A stretch of DNA of 64,000 nt from Paracoccus sanguinis (GCF_900106665.1 NZ_FNNA01000002.1:124001-188000); one strand, 5' to 3'. Positions 45,001 through 54,679 are shown, numbered from the stretch's first letter. A program made the numbers and translations. Notes: generated by a model from the sequence alone, not told the origin.

Positions 45001-45759
45001 TCAGAGCCGGATGGCCGAGATCAGCCGGCCGTAGTCCGCTGCCCCTTCGTGGGTCGCGCGGCGGTAGCTGAAGAAGCGCTCGGGGTCGGAATAGGTGCAG
45101 TGCCCGGTCCAGTCGGCATCGACCCCCAGATCGCGCAGCCGGGCGAGGCCGAAGCCCGGCAGGTTGAACATCGGCCGCCCGTTCGGCCCGCCCGAGAAGA
45201 ACCGCTCGGACTCGGGCGCCTCGGCGAGGAACCGGTCCATGAACTCCTCGCCCACCTCATAGGCGCGCAGGCTGATGGTCGGGCCGATGACGGCGCGGAT
45301 GCGGGTGGCCCCGGCGTCGCGCATGGCCGCCACCGTGGCCTCGAGGATGCCGTCGAGCGCCCCCTTCCACCCCGCATGGGCCGCGCCGATGACGCCCGCC
45401 TCGGGGTCGGCCAGCAGCACCGGCTGGCAGTCGGCAGTCAGCACCGCGATGGCGACCCCGGGGGTGGCGGTCACGATCGCGTCCGCCTCGACCCCCGCCA
45501 GCGCCGCCGGATCGTCGCCCTCGGCCAGCCGCGCCACGCGGGTCGAATGGGTCTGGTGGACGGTGGCGAGGCGGTCCGGCGCCACCCCCATTGCCTCGGC
45601 CACGCGGGCGCGGTTCACCGCCACGATCCCCTGCTGGTCGCTCGAGCCGCGCCCGCAGTTGAGCCCGCGGAACAGCCCCGACGAGGCCCCGCCCTGCCGG
45701 GTGAAGAACCCGTGCCGGAGCGGCGCGAGGGTCGGATGGGTGATTATCTCGAGGCTCAT
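45001..45759 (-). CDS. pgeF: Peptidoglycan editing factor PgeF (laccase domain protein)
   Basis: A 252-residue multicopper-oxidase-like fold protein of the DUF152/YfiH family, now known as PgeF, which keeps L-Ser out of the peptidoglycan stem. Hallmarks are HGFFTRQGGASSGLF, VHQTHSTRV, AVLTADCQPVLLAD and IGAAHAGWKGALDGI with the metal-binding Cys/His residues, and DWTGHCTYSDPERFFSYRR at the end. The ATG at 45759 begins the conserved region; a longer open frame upstream overlaps the methyltransferase. Confidence 0.93.
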   Translation of the reverse strand: MSLEIITHPTLAPLRHGFFTRQGGASSGLFRGLNCGRGSSDQQGIVAVNRARVAEAMGVAPDRLATVHQTHSTRVARLAEGDDPAALAGVEADAIVTATPGVAIAVLTADCQPVLLADPEAGVIGAAHAGWKGALDGILEATVAAMRDAGATRIRAVIGPTISLRAYEVGEEFMDRFLAEAPESERFFSGGPNGRPMFNLPGFGLARLRDLGVDADWTGHCTYSDPERFFSYRRATHEGAADYGRLISAIRL

Positions 45760-45857
45760 CGGCAGGGTCCGGGTGGTTCGGGTCTCGGGTCGGGTCGGCG
45801 CGGCGTGGCGTGGCGTGGCGGCTCTGGTGGCGGGGCGCGCCCTGAAGGGGGCGCGGA

Positions 45858-46952
45858 TCAGCGGCCGGCCGGCAGACCGGCGGGCACGGGGTCGGCCGCG
45901 GCGGGAAGGGCGTTGAATCCCGGCGGTGGCGGGCTGTGGCGCGGATAGATCGCCATCGCCTTGAACAACTGTCCCATCGCGGCGGGCGCGGTCAAGCGCT
46001 CCATCGCCGCCGCGGCCCCGGCGTCGCCAGCCGCCGTCAGGCGGGCCGCCCGCTGCGCCAGCCCCAGCGACAACAGCCACTCCCCCTGCGGCACCGGGCA
46101 CGAGGCCGCCGCACCCGCCGCCAGCGCCGTCCCGGCCAGCGGGGCGAAATCGACGTGCGCCGTCAGGTCGGCCTCGCCGGGGTGGGCGAGGATGTCGTCG
46201 GGCGCGTGGCGGCGCAGCGCCTGCAGGCTGTCGCCCTGCCCGTCCCAGGTGCCGTAGTCGATCACGATCGCGGCGCCGCCGTGGCGGGCGATGCGGCCCG
46301 CGACCTCGGCCACGACCGGGATCGCCTCGGCGCAGACCTCGCGGATCTCGCCCGGCGCGCCGGGGCGGGCGGCGTCGCCGGGGGGACCGAGCGCCAGCGC
46401 CAGCGCCCCGTCGCGCAGGCTCACCATCCGCTCGCGCCAGCCGTCGGGGTGGCGCTCGAACTGGCGGATCGGCAGGGCGTCGAAGAACTCGTTGGCGACA
46501 AGGAACAGCGGCGCCTCGGGAAGGCCCTCGGCGCGGTCGCGGTGGGTGACCTCGCCCAGACGCGCGCGCTGGACGCCGCGCAGATGCGCCGAGGCCTCGA
46601 CCAGCTCGACCCGCGCCGCGGCGCGGAAGCCGGGCACCCGGGCGGTGGCGCGCAGGATGTCGGCCATCAGCGTCCCCCGCCCCGGCCCCAGCTCGGCCAG
46701 CGTGAAGGGCGCGGGGCTGCCCTGGTCCAGCCACGCCTGCGCGAGCGCGAGGCCCACCAGCTCACCGAACATCTGGCTGATCTCGGGCGCGGTGGTGAAG
46801 TCGCCCTGCGCGCCGAACGGGTCGCGGGTGGCGTAATACCCATGCGCCGGATGCAGCAGGCAGAGCCGCATGTAGTCGTCGAGCCGCATCGGCCCCTCGA
46901 CCGCGATCCGCTGCGCGATCAGCCGCGCGAGCGGGGTCACGGGCGGGGTCAC
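45858..46952 (-). CDS. SAM-dependent methyltransferase, NDUFAF7/MidA family
   Basis: A 364-residue protein of the DUF185 family. Visible are [37 protein letters not shown], the SAM motif [16 protein letters not shown] and [12 protein letters not shown]. The mitochondrial relative NDUFAF7 methylates an arginine of complex I; the bacterial substrate is less clear. It starts with GTG overlapping the lgt stop as GTGA, and precedes pgeF, an lgt-methyltransferase-pgeF order that I recall from several alphaproteobacteria. Confidence 0.92.
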   Translation of the reverse strand: MTPPVTPLARLIAQRIAVEGPMRLDDYMRLCLLHPAHGYYATRDPFGAQGDFTTAPEISQMFGELVGLALAQAWLDQGSPAPFTLAELGPGRGTLMADILRATARVPGFRAAARVELVEASAHLRGVQRARLGEVTHRDRAEGLPEAPLFLVANEFFDALPIRQFERHPDGWRERMVSLRDGALALALGPPGDAARPGAPGEIREVCAEAIPVVAEVAGRIARHGGAAIVIDYGTWDGQGDSLQALRRHAPDDILAHPGEADLTAHVDFAPLAGTALAAGAAASCPVPQGEWLLSLGLAQRAARLTAAGDAGAAAAMERLTAPAAMGQLFKAMAIYPRHSPPPPGFNALPAAADPVPAGLPAGR

Positions 46953-47836
46953 GGGCGGGGGCCCGCGGGCGGCCTGCGCCGGGCGGCGAGGATGAAGCCC
47001 AGCCCGATGAGCAGCATCGGCAGCGAGAGCAGCTGCCCCATCGTCAGCCCCCAGACCGGCCCGCCGAGGACATGGCCCCAGGGGTTGTCGGGGGTGACGA
47101 ACTGCGCGTCGGCCTGACGGAAGAACTCGACCACGAAGCGCGCCAGCCCGTAGCCGGCCAGGAACACCCCGAGCGCCAGCCCCGGCCGGCGCAGGCCGCC
47201 GCGGCGGACGAGGAGGAAGAGGATCAGCCCGAGCAGCAGCCCCTCGAGCCCGGCCTCGTACAGCTGGCTCGGGTGGCGCGCGCAGGGGCCGACGACGCCA
47301 GGACAGTCCTGCGCGGCGGCGCCGGGGAAGATCACCCCCCAGGGCGCGTCGGTCGGGCGGCCCCAGAGCTCGGCGTTGATGAAGTTGGCGATCCGGCCGA
47401 GCAGCAACCCGGCCGGCGCCGCGACCGCCAGCGCGTCCGCGAGCCGCAGGGGCGGGATGCCGTTCCGGCGCGCGAACAGCGCGGCGGCGATCACCACGCC
47501 CAGGAAGCCGCCGTGGAAGGACATGCCCCCCTGCCAGACCTTCACGATCTCGGCCGGATTGGCGAGGTAATAGGCGGGCTCATAGAAAAGCACGAACCCG
47601 AGCCGGCCGCCAAGGATCACGCCGGCCACGATCCAGGTCAGCAGCTCCTCGACCTGGCCCGCGCGCATCGGCGCGGTGCCGCCCCAGAGCGCCGGGCGGC
47701 GCATCAGCGCGGCGATGATCCACCAGCCGAGCAGCAGCCCGACGAGATAGGCCATCGCGTACCACCGCAGCGCGAACTCGCGCCCCGCGAGGGTGATGGT
47801 GAAGATGTCGGGCGAGATGTCGGGAAAGGGGATCAT
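46949..47836 (-). CDS. lgt: Prolipoprotein diacylglyceryl transferase
   Basis: A 295-residue polytopic enzyme that adds diacylglycerol to the lipobox cysteine of lipoproteins in the inner membrane. Family signatures are [57 protein letters not shown] and the invariant [12 protein letters not shown]. It begins an lgt-methyltransferase unit and would process the lipoproteins encoded at 23651 and 54680. Confidence 0.97.
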   Translation of the reverse strand: MIPFPDISPDIFTITLAGREFALRWYAMAYLVGLLLGWWIIAALMRRPALWGGTAPMRAGQVEELLTWIVAGVILGGRLGFVLFYEPAYYLANPAEIVKVWQGGMSFHGGFLGVVIAAALFARRNGIPPLRLADALAVAAPAGLLLGRIANFINAELWGRPTDAPWGVIFPGAAAQDCPGVVGPCARHPSQLYEAGLEGLLLGLILFLLVRRGGLRRPGLALGVFLAGYGLARFVVEFFRQADAQFVTPDNPWGHVLGGPVWGLTMGQLLSLPMLLIGLGFILAARRRPPAGPRP

Positions 47837-48023
47837 GGGACCTCGGGCGCGCGACGCAGGGCGGGGACGGGCGCGCCGGTCGGGGCGCGCGCCACCGGGG
47901 CTGCTTGGCCCCGCCGCCGCGGGGTGTCAACCGCGGCGGATTGAACGCAGGCCCCGCCCCCGCCATATTGCCCCCGGATGAGGCGCCCGGACCGGCGCGC
48001 CCCTTGGCAACAGGATGACGCGC

Positions 48024-48383
48024 ATGACCACCCAGAAACCCGGCACCGGCGGCCTTTTCGACGACATGTCGCGGCTGATGAGCAACGCGATGGGCGTGGC
48101 CCAGGGCGCCCGCGACGAGGCCGAGACGGCGATGAAGGGCTGGGTGGACCGCTGGCTCGCCGACCGCAACCTCGTCACCCGCGACGAGTTCGAGGCGGTG
48201 CGCGAGATGGCGATCAAGGCGCGGACCGAGAATGCCGAGCTGCGGGCGATGATCGAGACGCTTCGGGTTGGGGCTGCGGGTGGTGCTGGCAGCAGCGCCG
48301 CGGGCGGTGCTGGCCCCGTGGGCGGTGCTGGCGCCACGGGCGGTGCTGGCGCCACAGGCGGCGCTGGCGACGCGCAGAAGTAG
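48024..48383 (+). CDS. UbiK (YqiC/BMFP) family accessory protein with Gly/Ala repeat tail
   Basis: A 119-residue protein with an N-terminal MTTQKPGTGGLFDDMSRLMS and a C-terminal coiled-coil (NLVTRDEFEAVREMAIKART) typical of the BMFP/UbiK family, which aids ubiquinone biosynthesis. The last 35 residues are a GGAGA-type tail encoded by an 18-base tandem repeat. I start at ATG 48024 because an AGG lies about eight bases upstream; an ATG at 48015 has no spacing to it. It is separated by about 840 empty bases from rpoH. Confidence 0.85.
   Translation: MTTQKPGTGGLFDDMSRLMSNAMGVAQGARDEAETAMKGWVDRWLADRNLVTRDEFEAVREMAIKARTENAELRAMIETLRVGAAGGAGSSAAGGAGPVGGAGATGGAGATGGAGDAQK
48303..48374 (+). repeat. 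18-bp tandem repeat inside the UbiK-family gene
   Basis: Four consecutive 18-base units, 48303-48320, 48321-48338, 48339-48356 and 48357-48374, each starting GGCGG(T/C)GCTGGC. They encode Gly-Gly-Ala-Gly-Ala-Thr style hexapeptides. Units two and three differ at one position only; the outer ones are more divergent. Confidence 0.9.
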
Positions 48384-49222
48384 GTGAGACGGGCCGTGCC
48401 TAGGGCGCGGCGATGGCGTGACGCGGGGGCCCGGGGCTCGCGCGCGTGACCCCCCGCGGCGCGCCGAAGTTGCTCAGGCAACCGGAGCGGGTTGGACCGA
48501 GCGCGAATGATCCCGCATTAGTCGGCCGACGCTGACACTAGCGGCCGAGCGCGGGCCGCTGGCCCGTCAGGAGCGACGCCCTTGCTGTCGAGCCGGCGAT
48601 TTCGAGTTCGCCGCGAACGCGAAGAAGAAAAATGGACAGCCGAGATCCGCGTTCGGCAGGAAGCCGGGTCGATCCCAGCTATCGACCCGGAAGAATCGGT
48701 TAGCCCGCCGCGAGACTGAAACGCGATCAACCGCGTTAGGCTTTGCGCGGAGAGCTCGGCTGATTTCATCACCTAAAAGCAGTAAATATCGAGCGTGGCC
48801 CGGCGTGAGATATGCCGGTCTGCCAAATATTCTTGGTGGCAGGACTATGTGCGCGCCTGACACGGTTTGTGCGGATAGCGAATATCTAGCGGCAGTGCAG
48901 GTCAGTCTGACGCAAAACCGCGCTTATCGGCCCAGTCGGGGATGCTCACAGCCGCTAGCCACATGGACGAAGTGTACCACGATGGCTCCACATCGAGGTG
49001 CATCACGCTGGTCGCACGTCATCACCAATTCGCAGAACACTGCCCGCGTCGTGTGAATATGGCCGTCAAAGGGCCGGGCTTGCCATCGCGTAACGCCTCA
49101 GCACCAGCCATAACTGACGACCAGCCATAACGCCGTTTGCCATGGGGGCGGCTGGACTTCTCACAAGGGGTAGCACGACCTCCTGTCCAGTGGGGCCGCA
49201 ACCTGCCACGGCCCCTAGCCCC
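48384..49222. other. 839-bp region without a convincing gene
   Basis: Between the UbiK-family gene and rpoH. Base composition looks less GC-rich than the coding DNA around it. Only short ORFs are present (for example 48805-49056 plus and 48567-48863 minus, with odd amino-acid use and no ribosome site), none resembling a known family. I found no tRNA T-arm, no RNase P, tmRNA or SRP core. It could be a decayed insertion or hold an RNA I cannot recognise. Confidence 0.5.
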
Positions 49223-50125
49223 CTACTCCTCCCCCATCTCCATCCCACGCTCACCCGCAAGCCGGCGCATGCGCTCTTGTAGCTTCTCAAACGCCCGAAC
49301 CTCGATCTGACGGATGCGCTCGCGCGAGACGCCGTAGCGGCCCGACAGATCCTCCAGCGTTACCGGGTCGTCGCGCAGGCGGCGCTCGGTCAGGATGTCG
49401 CGCTCGCGGTCGTTCAGCACGTCCATCGCCGCGGTCAGCATCGACCGGCGGGTGTCGAGCTCGTCGGCCTCGGCATAGGCCTCGGCCTGGTTGGCGGTGT
49501 CGTCCTCGAGCCAGTCCTGCCACTGCGCCGTCGAATCGCCGTCGGCGCTGCCGACCGTCGCGTTCAGCGAGGCGTCCCCGCCCGAGAGGCGGCGGTTCAT
49601 GTCCACCACCTCCTGCTCGGTCACGTTCAGGTCATGGGCGATCCGGGCCACGTTCTCGGGCCGCAGGTCGCCCTCTTCCAGCGCGCCCAGCTTGGCCTTG
49701 GCCTTGCGCAGGTTGAAGAACAGCTTCTTCTGCGCCGAGGTGGTGCCCATCTTCACCAGACTCCACGACCGCAGGATGTATTCCTGGATCGAGGCGCGAA
49801 TCCACCACATCGCGTAGGTCGCAAGGCGGAAGCCCTTTTCCGGGTCGAAGCGCTTGACTGCCTGCATCAGGCCCACGTTCGCCTCGGAGATCACCTCAGC
49901 CTGCGGCAGGCCGTAGCCGCGGTAGCCCATGGCGATCTTGGCCGCGAGACGCAGGTGCGAGGTCACGAGCTTGTGCGCGGCCGCGCTGTCCTCGTGGTCC
50001 ACCCAGGCCTTGGCGAGCATGTACTCTTCTTCCGGTTCCAGCAGCGGGAACTTGCGGATTTCCTGAAGATAGCGGTTCATCCCCTGTTCGGGGCTGGGGG
50101 CCGGAAGGTTGGTGTAGCTGGCCAT
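49223..50125 (-). CDS. rpoH: RNA polymerase heat-shock sigma factor RpoH
   Basis: A 300-residue sigma70-family factor of the sigma32 class. Region 2 includes LVTSHLRLAAKIAMGYRGYG and the RpoH box region LVKMGTTSAQKKLFFNLR, characteristic of RpoH. Region 4 has the HTH VTLEDLSGRYGVSRERIRQI. It begins at ATG 50125 with AGGA seven bases upstream. It would transcribe heat-shock genes such as the hsp20 unit at 38867. It lies downstream of rluD on the same strand, 106 bases from its end. Confidence 0.96.
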   Translation of the reverse strand: MASYTNLPAPSPEQGMNRYLQEIRKFPLLEPEEEYMLAKAWVDHEDSAAAHKLVTSHLRLAAKIAMGYRGYGLPQAEVISEANVGLMQAVKRFDPEKGFRLATYAMWWIRASIQEYILRSWSLVKMGTTSAQKKLFFNLRKAKAKLGALEEGDLRPENVARIAHDLNVTEQEVVDMNRRLSGGDASLNATVGSADGDSTAQWQDWLEDDTANQAEAYAEADELDTRRSMLTAAMDVLNDRERDILTERRLRDDPVTLEDLSGRYGVSRERIRQIEVRAFEKLQERMRRLAGERGMEMGEE

Positions 50126-50231
50126 CGGTGTCCTGCAATATGGCCGAATCGGGCATCGGCGCGGGCAATCTAACGGGTGTCGGGTTAACCGAGTGGAAAC
50201 GCCAGTCAGGGGCTTCGGGTTCCTGAGCGTT

Positions 50232-51299
50232 TCACTTCGCCGCCGTGGCGTCACCGGCCCCGCGCAGCGCGTCGAGCAGCGCCGCCATGTCGGCCGGCAG
50301 CGGGCTGTCGAAGGCGAGCCAGCGGCCGTCGTCGGGGTGCGCAAACCCCAGATGCGCGGCGTGCAGCGCCTGGCGCGGGAAGGCCGCGACCTCGGCCGCC
50401 GCCGCGCCCAGCGCCCGGGTCGAGGCGCGACGCGCGCCGCCATAGACCGGGTCGCCGATCAGCCCGAGGCCGCAATAGGCGAGATGCACGCGGATCTGGT
50501 GGGTGCGGCCGGTCTCGAGCCGGCATTCGACCAGCATCGCCGCGGGCGGGGTGCCGAAGGCCTCGCGCATCACGGCCCGCGTCACGGCGTGGCGGCCGCG
50601 CTCATGGCTCACCGCCTGGCGCTGACGGTCGGTCGGGTGGCGGCCGAGGCGGGTGGCGATCCTGAGCACGTTGCCCGGCTCGAAGCTGACGCCGGCAAGG
50701 CCGCGCAGCCGCGGGTCGGCCGGGTCGATGACGCCGTGGGCGAGGGCGAGATAGCGGCGGGCGGCCGAGTGATCCTCGAACTGACGGGCGAGCGACTGGT
50801 GGGCGCGGTCGGTCTTGGCGACGACGAGCAGGCCCGAGGTGTCCTTGTCGATCCGGTGCACGATCCCCGGCCGCGCCGCCCCGCCGATCCCCGACAGGCT
50901 GCCCGCGCAATGGGCGAGCAGCGCGTTGACCAGCGTGCCGTCGGGCGTCCCCGGCGCCGGGTGGACGACCATGCCCGCGGGCTTGTCGATGACGATCAGC
51001 GCGTCGTCCTCATACGCGATGTTCAGCGCGATGGCCTGCGCTTCGGCCGCGATCGGGCGCGGCGGGTCGAGGCGGATGCTGTAGTCGCCGGGCAGCGCGC
51101 GGGCCTTGCCGTCGGTGACGGGTCCGGCGGGCCCCGCGACGGCGCCCTCGGCGATGAGCCGGGCGAGGCGCGAGCGCGACAGCGCCGCCGACGCTGGCGC
51201 GGCGGCGGCCAGCGCCTTATCAACGCGGTCGGGTATCTCGCCGGTCTCGGCGAGGGTGATGACGAGAGCGGCGTCAGGGTCAGAGGTGAGATCGGGCAT
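50232..51299 (-). CDS. rluD: RluD-type 23S rRNA pseudouridine synthase
   Basis: A 355-residue enzyme with an N-terminal S4-like RNA-binding segment (SRSRLARLIAEGAVAG) and the RluA-family catalytic region GIVHRIDKDTSGLLVVAKTD, where the aspartate is the nucleophile. LETGRTHQIRVHLAYCG and DPVYGG are further marks. The exact positions modified (1911/1915/1917 in E. coli RluD) are inferred by family only. The start codon overlaps, back to back, that of the + strand gene at 51298. Confidence 0.93.
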   Translation of the reverse strand: MPDLTSDPDAALVITLAETGEIPDRVDKALAAAAPASAALSRSRLARLIAEGAVAGPAGPVTDGKARALPGDYSIRLDPPRPIAAEAQAIALNIAYEDDALIVIDKPAGMVVHPAPGTPDGTLVNALLAHCAGSLSGIGGAARPGIVHRIDKDTSGLLVVAKTDRAHQSLARQFEDHSAARRYLALAHGVIDPADPRLRGLAGVSFEPGNVLRIATRLGRHPTDRQRQAVSHERGRHAVTRAVMREAFGTPPAAMLVECRLETGRTHQIRVHLAYCGLGLIGDPVYGGARRASTRALGAAAAEVAAFPRQALHAAHLGFAHPDDGRWLAFDSPLPADMAALLDALRGAGDATAAK

Positions 51300-51603
51300 G
51301 GCAGGCGATGATAGGGGCACGGCCGGGGCGGCGAAAGTCCCCGAACTGGCCTGGCTGCGCCGGGTGGTCACGGGGCTCGCGCTGGCGATGGGCGTCGGCA
51401 TCCTGTCGCTGGTGGCGATCCTGTGGCTGCGGCTGTCGCAACCGCCGCTGCCGGTGCTGCCCGAGGGGGTCGTGCTGCCCGTGGGGGCGCGGGCCGCGGC
51501 GGTGACCTTTGCCCGCAACTGGACGGTGGTGGTGACCGAGGCCGGCGAGGTGCTGGTCTATGACCGCGCCGGGCAGTTGCGGCAGCAGGTGGCGGTGGAG
51601 TAG
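51298..51603 (+). CDS. DUF6476-like single-pass membrane protein
   Basis: A 101-residue protein with one hydrophobic helix (residues about 25-47, VVTGLALAMGVGILSLVAIL) and a C-terminal domain with RAAAVTFARNWTVVVTEAGEVL. I believe this is the Rhodobacterales family listed as DUF6476, often next to rluD; that attribution is from memory. AGAGGTGAG lies seven bases before the ATG. The start codon shares CATG with rluD, in opposite directions. Function unknown. Confidence 0.8.
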   Translation: MAGDDRGTAGAAKVPELAWLRRVVTGLALAMGVGILSLVAILWLRLSQPPLPVLPEGVVLPVGARAAAVTFARNWTVVVTEAGEVLVYDRAGQLRQQVAVE

Positions 51604-51622
51604 GCGCCTCACCGCACCGCTT

Positions 51623-51656
51623 GCCGGCGCCGAGGTGTATTGGGGCCAGAAACAAG
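51623..51656. repeat. Intergenic repeat copy (degenerate)
   Basis: GCCGGCGCCGAGGTGTATTG followed by GGGCCAGAAACAAG. The GTATT-x-GGGCCAGAAA core resembles the elements at 36773-36820 and 2289-2353. Lies between the DUF6476-like gene and hemE. Confidence 0.5.
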
Positions 51657-51759
51657 CCGCCGGGCTGACGCGAAGGCTCCAGACCCCACCCCCCCGCGGC
51701 AATCCGCGCACGCCCGCGCCGCTTGCGCTGCGCCGTGCGGCTTGCGACAAGGGCGCACC

Positions 51760-52824
51760 ATGACCGACGCCCCCTCCCCCGCCGCCCCGGCCCCGACCAA
51801 GACCATCCTGCGCGCGCTGGCGGGGGAACGCCTGCCCACGCCGCCGATCTGGATGATGCGGCAGGCCGGGCGCTACCTGCCCGAATACCGCGCGACGCGG
51901 GCGCAGGCCGGGGACTTCCTGTCGCTCTGCTACAATCCCGACCTCGCCGCCGAGGTCACGCTGCAACCGATCCGCCGCTACGGGTTCGACGCGGCGATCC
52001 TGTTCGCCGACATTCTGCTGGTGCCGCAGGCGCTCGGCTCTGACCTGTGGTTCGTCACCGGCGAGGGGCCGCGACTCTCGACCACCACCACGCCGGCCGA
52101 GGTCGCCGCACTGAAACCCGCGGGCGCGGTCCACGAGACCCTCGCGCCGGTCTACGAGACGATCCGCATCCTGCGCCGCGAGTTGCCCGCCGAGACGACG
52201 CTGATCGGCTTTGCCGGGGCGCCGTGGACGGTCGCCACCTACATGATCGCCGGGCGCGGGTCCAAGGACCAGGGCGCGGCGCACGCGCTCAAGGCCGCTG
52301 ACCGGGCGACCTTTGCGGCGATCATCGACCGGCTGACCGAGGCGACGATCGAGTATCTCTCGGCCCAGATCGAGGCCGGGGCCGAGGTCGTGAAGCTGTT
52401 CGACAGCTGGGCCGGCAGCCTCGAAGGCCAGGATTTCGACGATTTCTGCCGCGCGCCGATCGCCCGGATCATCGCCGCGCTGAAAGCGCGTCACCCCAGC
52501 GTGCCGATCATCGCCTTCCCGCGCGAGGCGGGGGCGCGCTACGTCGGCTTCGCCCGGGCGACGGGGGCGGATGCGGTGGCGCTCGACAACTCGGTCGCGG
52601 CCGAGTGGGCGGCGGCGAACGTGCAGGTGGACGGCTGCGTGCAGGGGAACCTCGCGCCCGGGCACATGGTCACCGGGGGTCCGGCGCTGGTCGACGAGAC
52701 GCGGCGCATCGTGCGGGCGTTCGCGGGCGGGCCGCATATCTTCAACCTCGGGCACGGGATCACCCCCGACGCCGACCCCGAGAATGTCGCGCTGATGGTC
52801 GAGACGGTGCGCGCCGGGGCCTGA
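51760..52824 (+). CDS. hemE: Uroporphyrinogen decarboxylase
   Basis: A 354-residue TIM-barrel enzyme converting uroporphyrinogen III to coproporphyrinogen III. The N-terminal [18 protein letters not shown] binds the substrate carboxylates, [12 protein letters not shown] holds the catalytic aspartate, and [26 protein letters not shown] and [17 protein letters not shown] complete the family. AAGG stands about seven bases before ATG 51760. hemF, two steps on, lies 885 bases further, on the opposite strand. Confidence 0.97.
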   Translation: MTDAPSPAAPAPTKTILRALAGERLPTPPIWMMRQAGRYLPEYRATRAQAGDFLSLCYNPDLAAEVTLQPIRRYGFDAAILFADILLVPQALGSDLWFVTGEGPRLSTTTTPAEVAALKPAGAVHETLAPVYETIRILRRELPAETTLIGFAGAPWTVATYMIAGRGSKDQGAAHALKAADRATFAAIIDRLTEATIEYLSAQIEAGAEVVKLFDSWAGSLEGQDFDDFCRAPIARIIAALKARHPSVPIIAFPREAGARYVGFARATGADAVALDNSVAAEWAAANVQVDGCVQGNLAPGHMVTGGPALVDETRRIVRAFAGGPHIFNLGHGITPDADPENVALMVETVRAGA

Positions 52825-52827
52825 CCC

Positions 52828-53694
52828 ATGTGGATCGCGGCCACGCTGATCGCCGCGCTGGCCCAGACCGGACGCAACGCGGCGCAGGCGGGGCTGACCG
52901 CGCGCATCGGGACGATGGGCGCGACCGGGGTGCGCTTTCTATTCGGCCTGCCCTTCGCGCTGCTGTTCCTTTTCGCCGTGGCGCAGGCCGCGCCGCTGCC
53001 GGCGCTGACGGCGCTTGCCGCGGGTTGGGCGCTCGTTGGCGCGCTGGCCCAGATCGCCGCCACCGCGCTGATGCTGTCGGCCATGCAGCGGCGCGGCTTT
53101 GCCGTGGCCACGGCGCTGGTCAAGACCGAGCCGCTGACGCTCGCGCTCATGGGCGCGGCCGTGCTGGCCGAGCCGCTGGGGCCCGCGCGGCTCGGCGCCA
53201 TCGCCACCGCCACGCTGGGGGTGCTGCTGCTTTCGGGCGGCGGCTGGCAGCGGGCGGGCGGGCGCCCGGTCGCGCTGGCGGTGGCGGCCGGGGCGCTGTT
53301 CGGGCTGTCGGCGCTGGGGTTCCGGGCGGCGATCCTCGCCCTTGGCGAGGGCCCGAGCGTCGCGCGGGCGAGCGTCGTGCTGGTCCTTGCCCTGGCGATC
53401 CAGACGCTGCTAATCGGCGGCTGGCTTGCCGCCCGCGACCGGCGCGCCCTGCGGGGGATGGCGTCGGCGTGGCGCGAGTCGCTCGGCGCCGGGTTTCTCG
53501 GCGCGCTCGCCTCGCAGTTCTGGTTCATCGGCTTCGCGCTGGCCCCGGCCGCGGACGTCCGCACCCTCGCGCTGGTCGAGGTCGTGTTTGCCGCCGCCGT
53601 CTCGCGCCGCCGCCGCGAGGCGATGGGGCGGCGCGAGCTGGCCGGGATGGCGCTGGTCGTGGCCGGGGTCGCGTGGCTCTTGCGCGCCGCCTGA
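52828..53694 (+). CDS. EamA/DMT family transporter
   Basis: A 288-residue protein with ten hydrophobic helices arranged as two five-helix repeats, the drug/metabolite transporter layout, with the first repeat ending ATATLGVLLLSGGG and the second with GMALVVAGVAWLL at the very end. The gene starts three bases after hemE, so it is probably cotranscribed, though a link to haem synthesis is not implied. Substrate unknown. Confidence 0.85.
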   Translation: MWIAATLIAALAQTGRNAAQAGLTARIGTMGATGVRFLFGLPFALLFLFAVAQAAPLPALTALAAGWALVGALAQIAATALMLSAMQRRGFAVATALVKTEPLTLALMGAAVLAEPLGPARLGAIATATLGVLLLSGGGWQRAGGRPVALAVAAGALFGLSALGFRAAILALGEGPSVARASVVLVLALAIQTLLIGGWLAARDRRALRGMASAWRESLGAGFLGALASQFWFIGFALAPAADVRTLALVEVVFAAAVSRRRREAMGRRELAGMALVVAGVAWLLRAA

Positions 53695-53708
53695 GGTTCA
53701 GCGGACCG

Positions 53709-54605
53709 TCAGACCCATTTCGCCAGCGGCGGCAGGCTCATCAGCACCGCATCGGCGTTGTGCCCGGTCTCGAGCCCGAACTTCGTCCCCCGGTCATAGA
53801 CGAGGTTGTATTCGGCATAGAGCCCGCGGTGGATCAATTGGACGTCGCGGTCGGCGGCGTCGAAGGGCGTTTCCATGCGCCGCTCGGCGAGCGGCAGAAA
53901 GGCGGGCAGGAACGCCTCGCCCACCGCGCGGGTGAAGGCAAAGTCCGCCTGCCAGTCGGCGGTGTTCAGGTCGTCGTAGAAGATCCCGCCCACGCCCCGC
54001 GCCCGGCCGCGGTGGGGGATGAAGAAATACTCGTCCGCCCAGGCCTTGAAGCGGTCGTAATAGTCGCTGCCGTGCGGTAGGCAGGCGGCGCGCAGCGTGT
54101 CGTGGAAATGCCGCGTGTCCTCGGCATATTCGATGCAGGGGTTGAGGTCCGACCCGCCGCCGAACCACCAGGCGCCGGGGGTCCAGAACATCCGCGTGTT
54201 CATGTGGACGGCCGGCGCGTGCGGGTTCTGCATATGCGCGACGAGGCTGATCCCCGAGGCCCAGAACCGCGGGTCCTCGGCCATCCCCGGCACCCCGCGG
54301 GCGGCCATCGCGGCCTGCGCGCGGGGGGCGAGCGTGCCGTGGACCTCGGACCAGTTCACGCCGACCTTCTCGAACACCCGGCCACCGCGCATCACCGACA
54401 TGATCCCGCCGCCGCCATCGCCGGCCCGCGCCGTCGGCGTCACCTCGAACCGGCCCGCGGGCGCCGTCCCGCCCGCGCGATCCTCGAGCGCCTCGAACGC
54501 CGCCACGATGCGGTCCCGCAGTTCGTGAAACCAGCGCGCGGCCTCGGCCCGCTCGGCGGTCATCTCGGACGCCAGCCCGCCAACCCTTTCGGATGCCCTG
54601 TCCAT
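53709..54605 (-). CDS. hemF: Oxygen-dependent coproporphyrinogen-III oxidase
   Basis: A 298-residue homodimeric enzyme that uses O2 to make protoporphyrinogen IX. Family hallmarks are GDGGGGIMSVMRGGRVFEKVGVN-type start (seen as GGIMSVMRGGRVFEKVGVN), HMQNPHAPAVHMNTRMF, WWFGGGSDLNP, FFIPHRGRARGVGGIFYDD and EYNLVYDRGTKFGLETGHNA. It is converging on the hemE-eamA pair. Confidence 0.97.
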   Translation of the reverse strand: MDRASERVGGLASEMTAERAEAARWFHELRDRIVAAFEALEDRAGGTAPAGRFEVTPTARAGDGGGGIMSVMRGGRVFEKVGVNWSEVHGTLAPRAQAAMAARGVPGMAEDPRFWASGISLVAHMQNPHAPAVHMNTRMFWTPGAWWFGGGSDLNPCIEYAEDTRHFHDTLRAACLPHGSDYYDRFKAWADEYFFIPHRGRARGVGGIFYDDLNTADWQADFAFTRAVGEAFLPAFLPLAERRMETPFDAADRDVQLIHRGLYAEYNLVYDRGTKFGLETGHNADAVLMSLPPLAKWV

Positions 54606-54679
54606 CGCCGGTCCTTTCGTGATTTGCCGCCCGGTGCGGGCTGGGGCTACTCTTGCCCATCTGCTTAGAGGCGCGCCCG

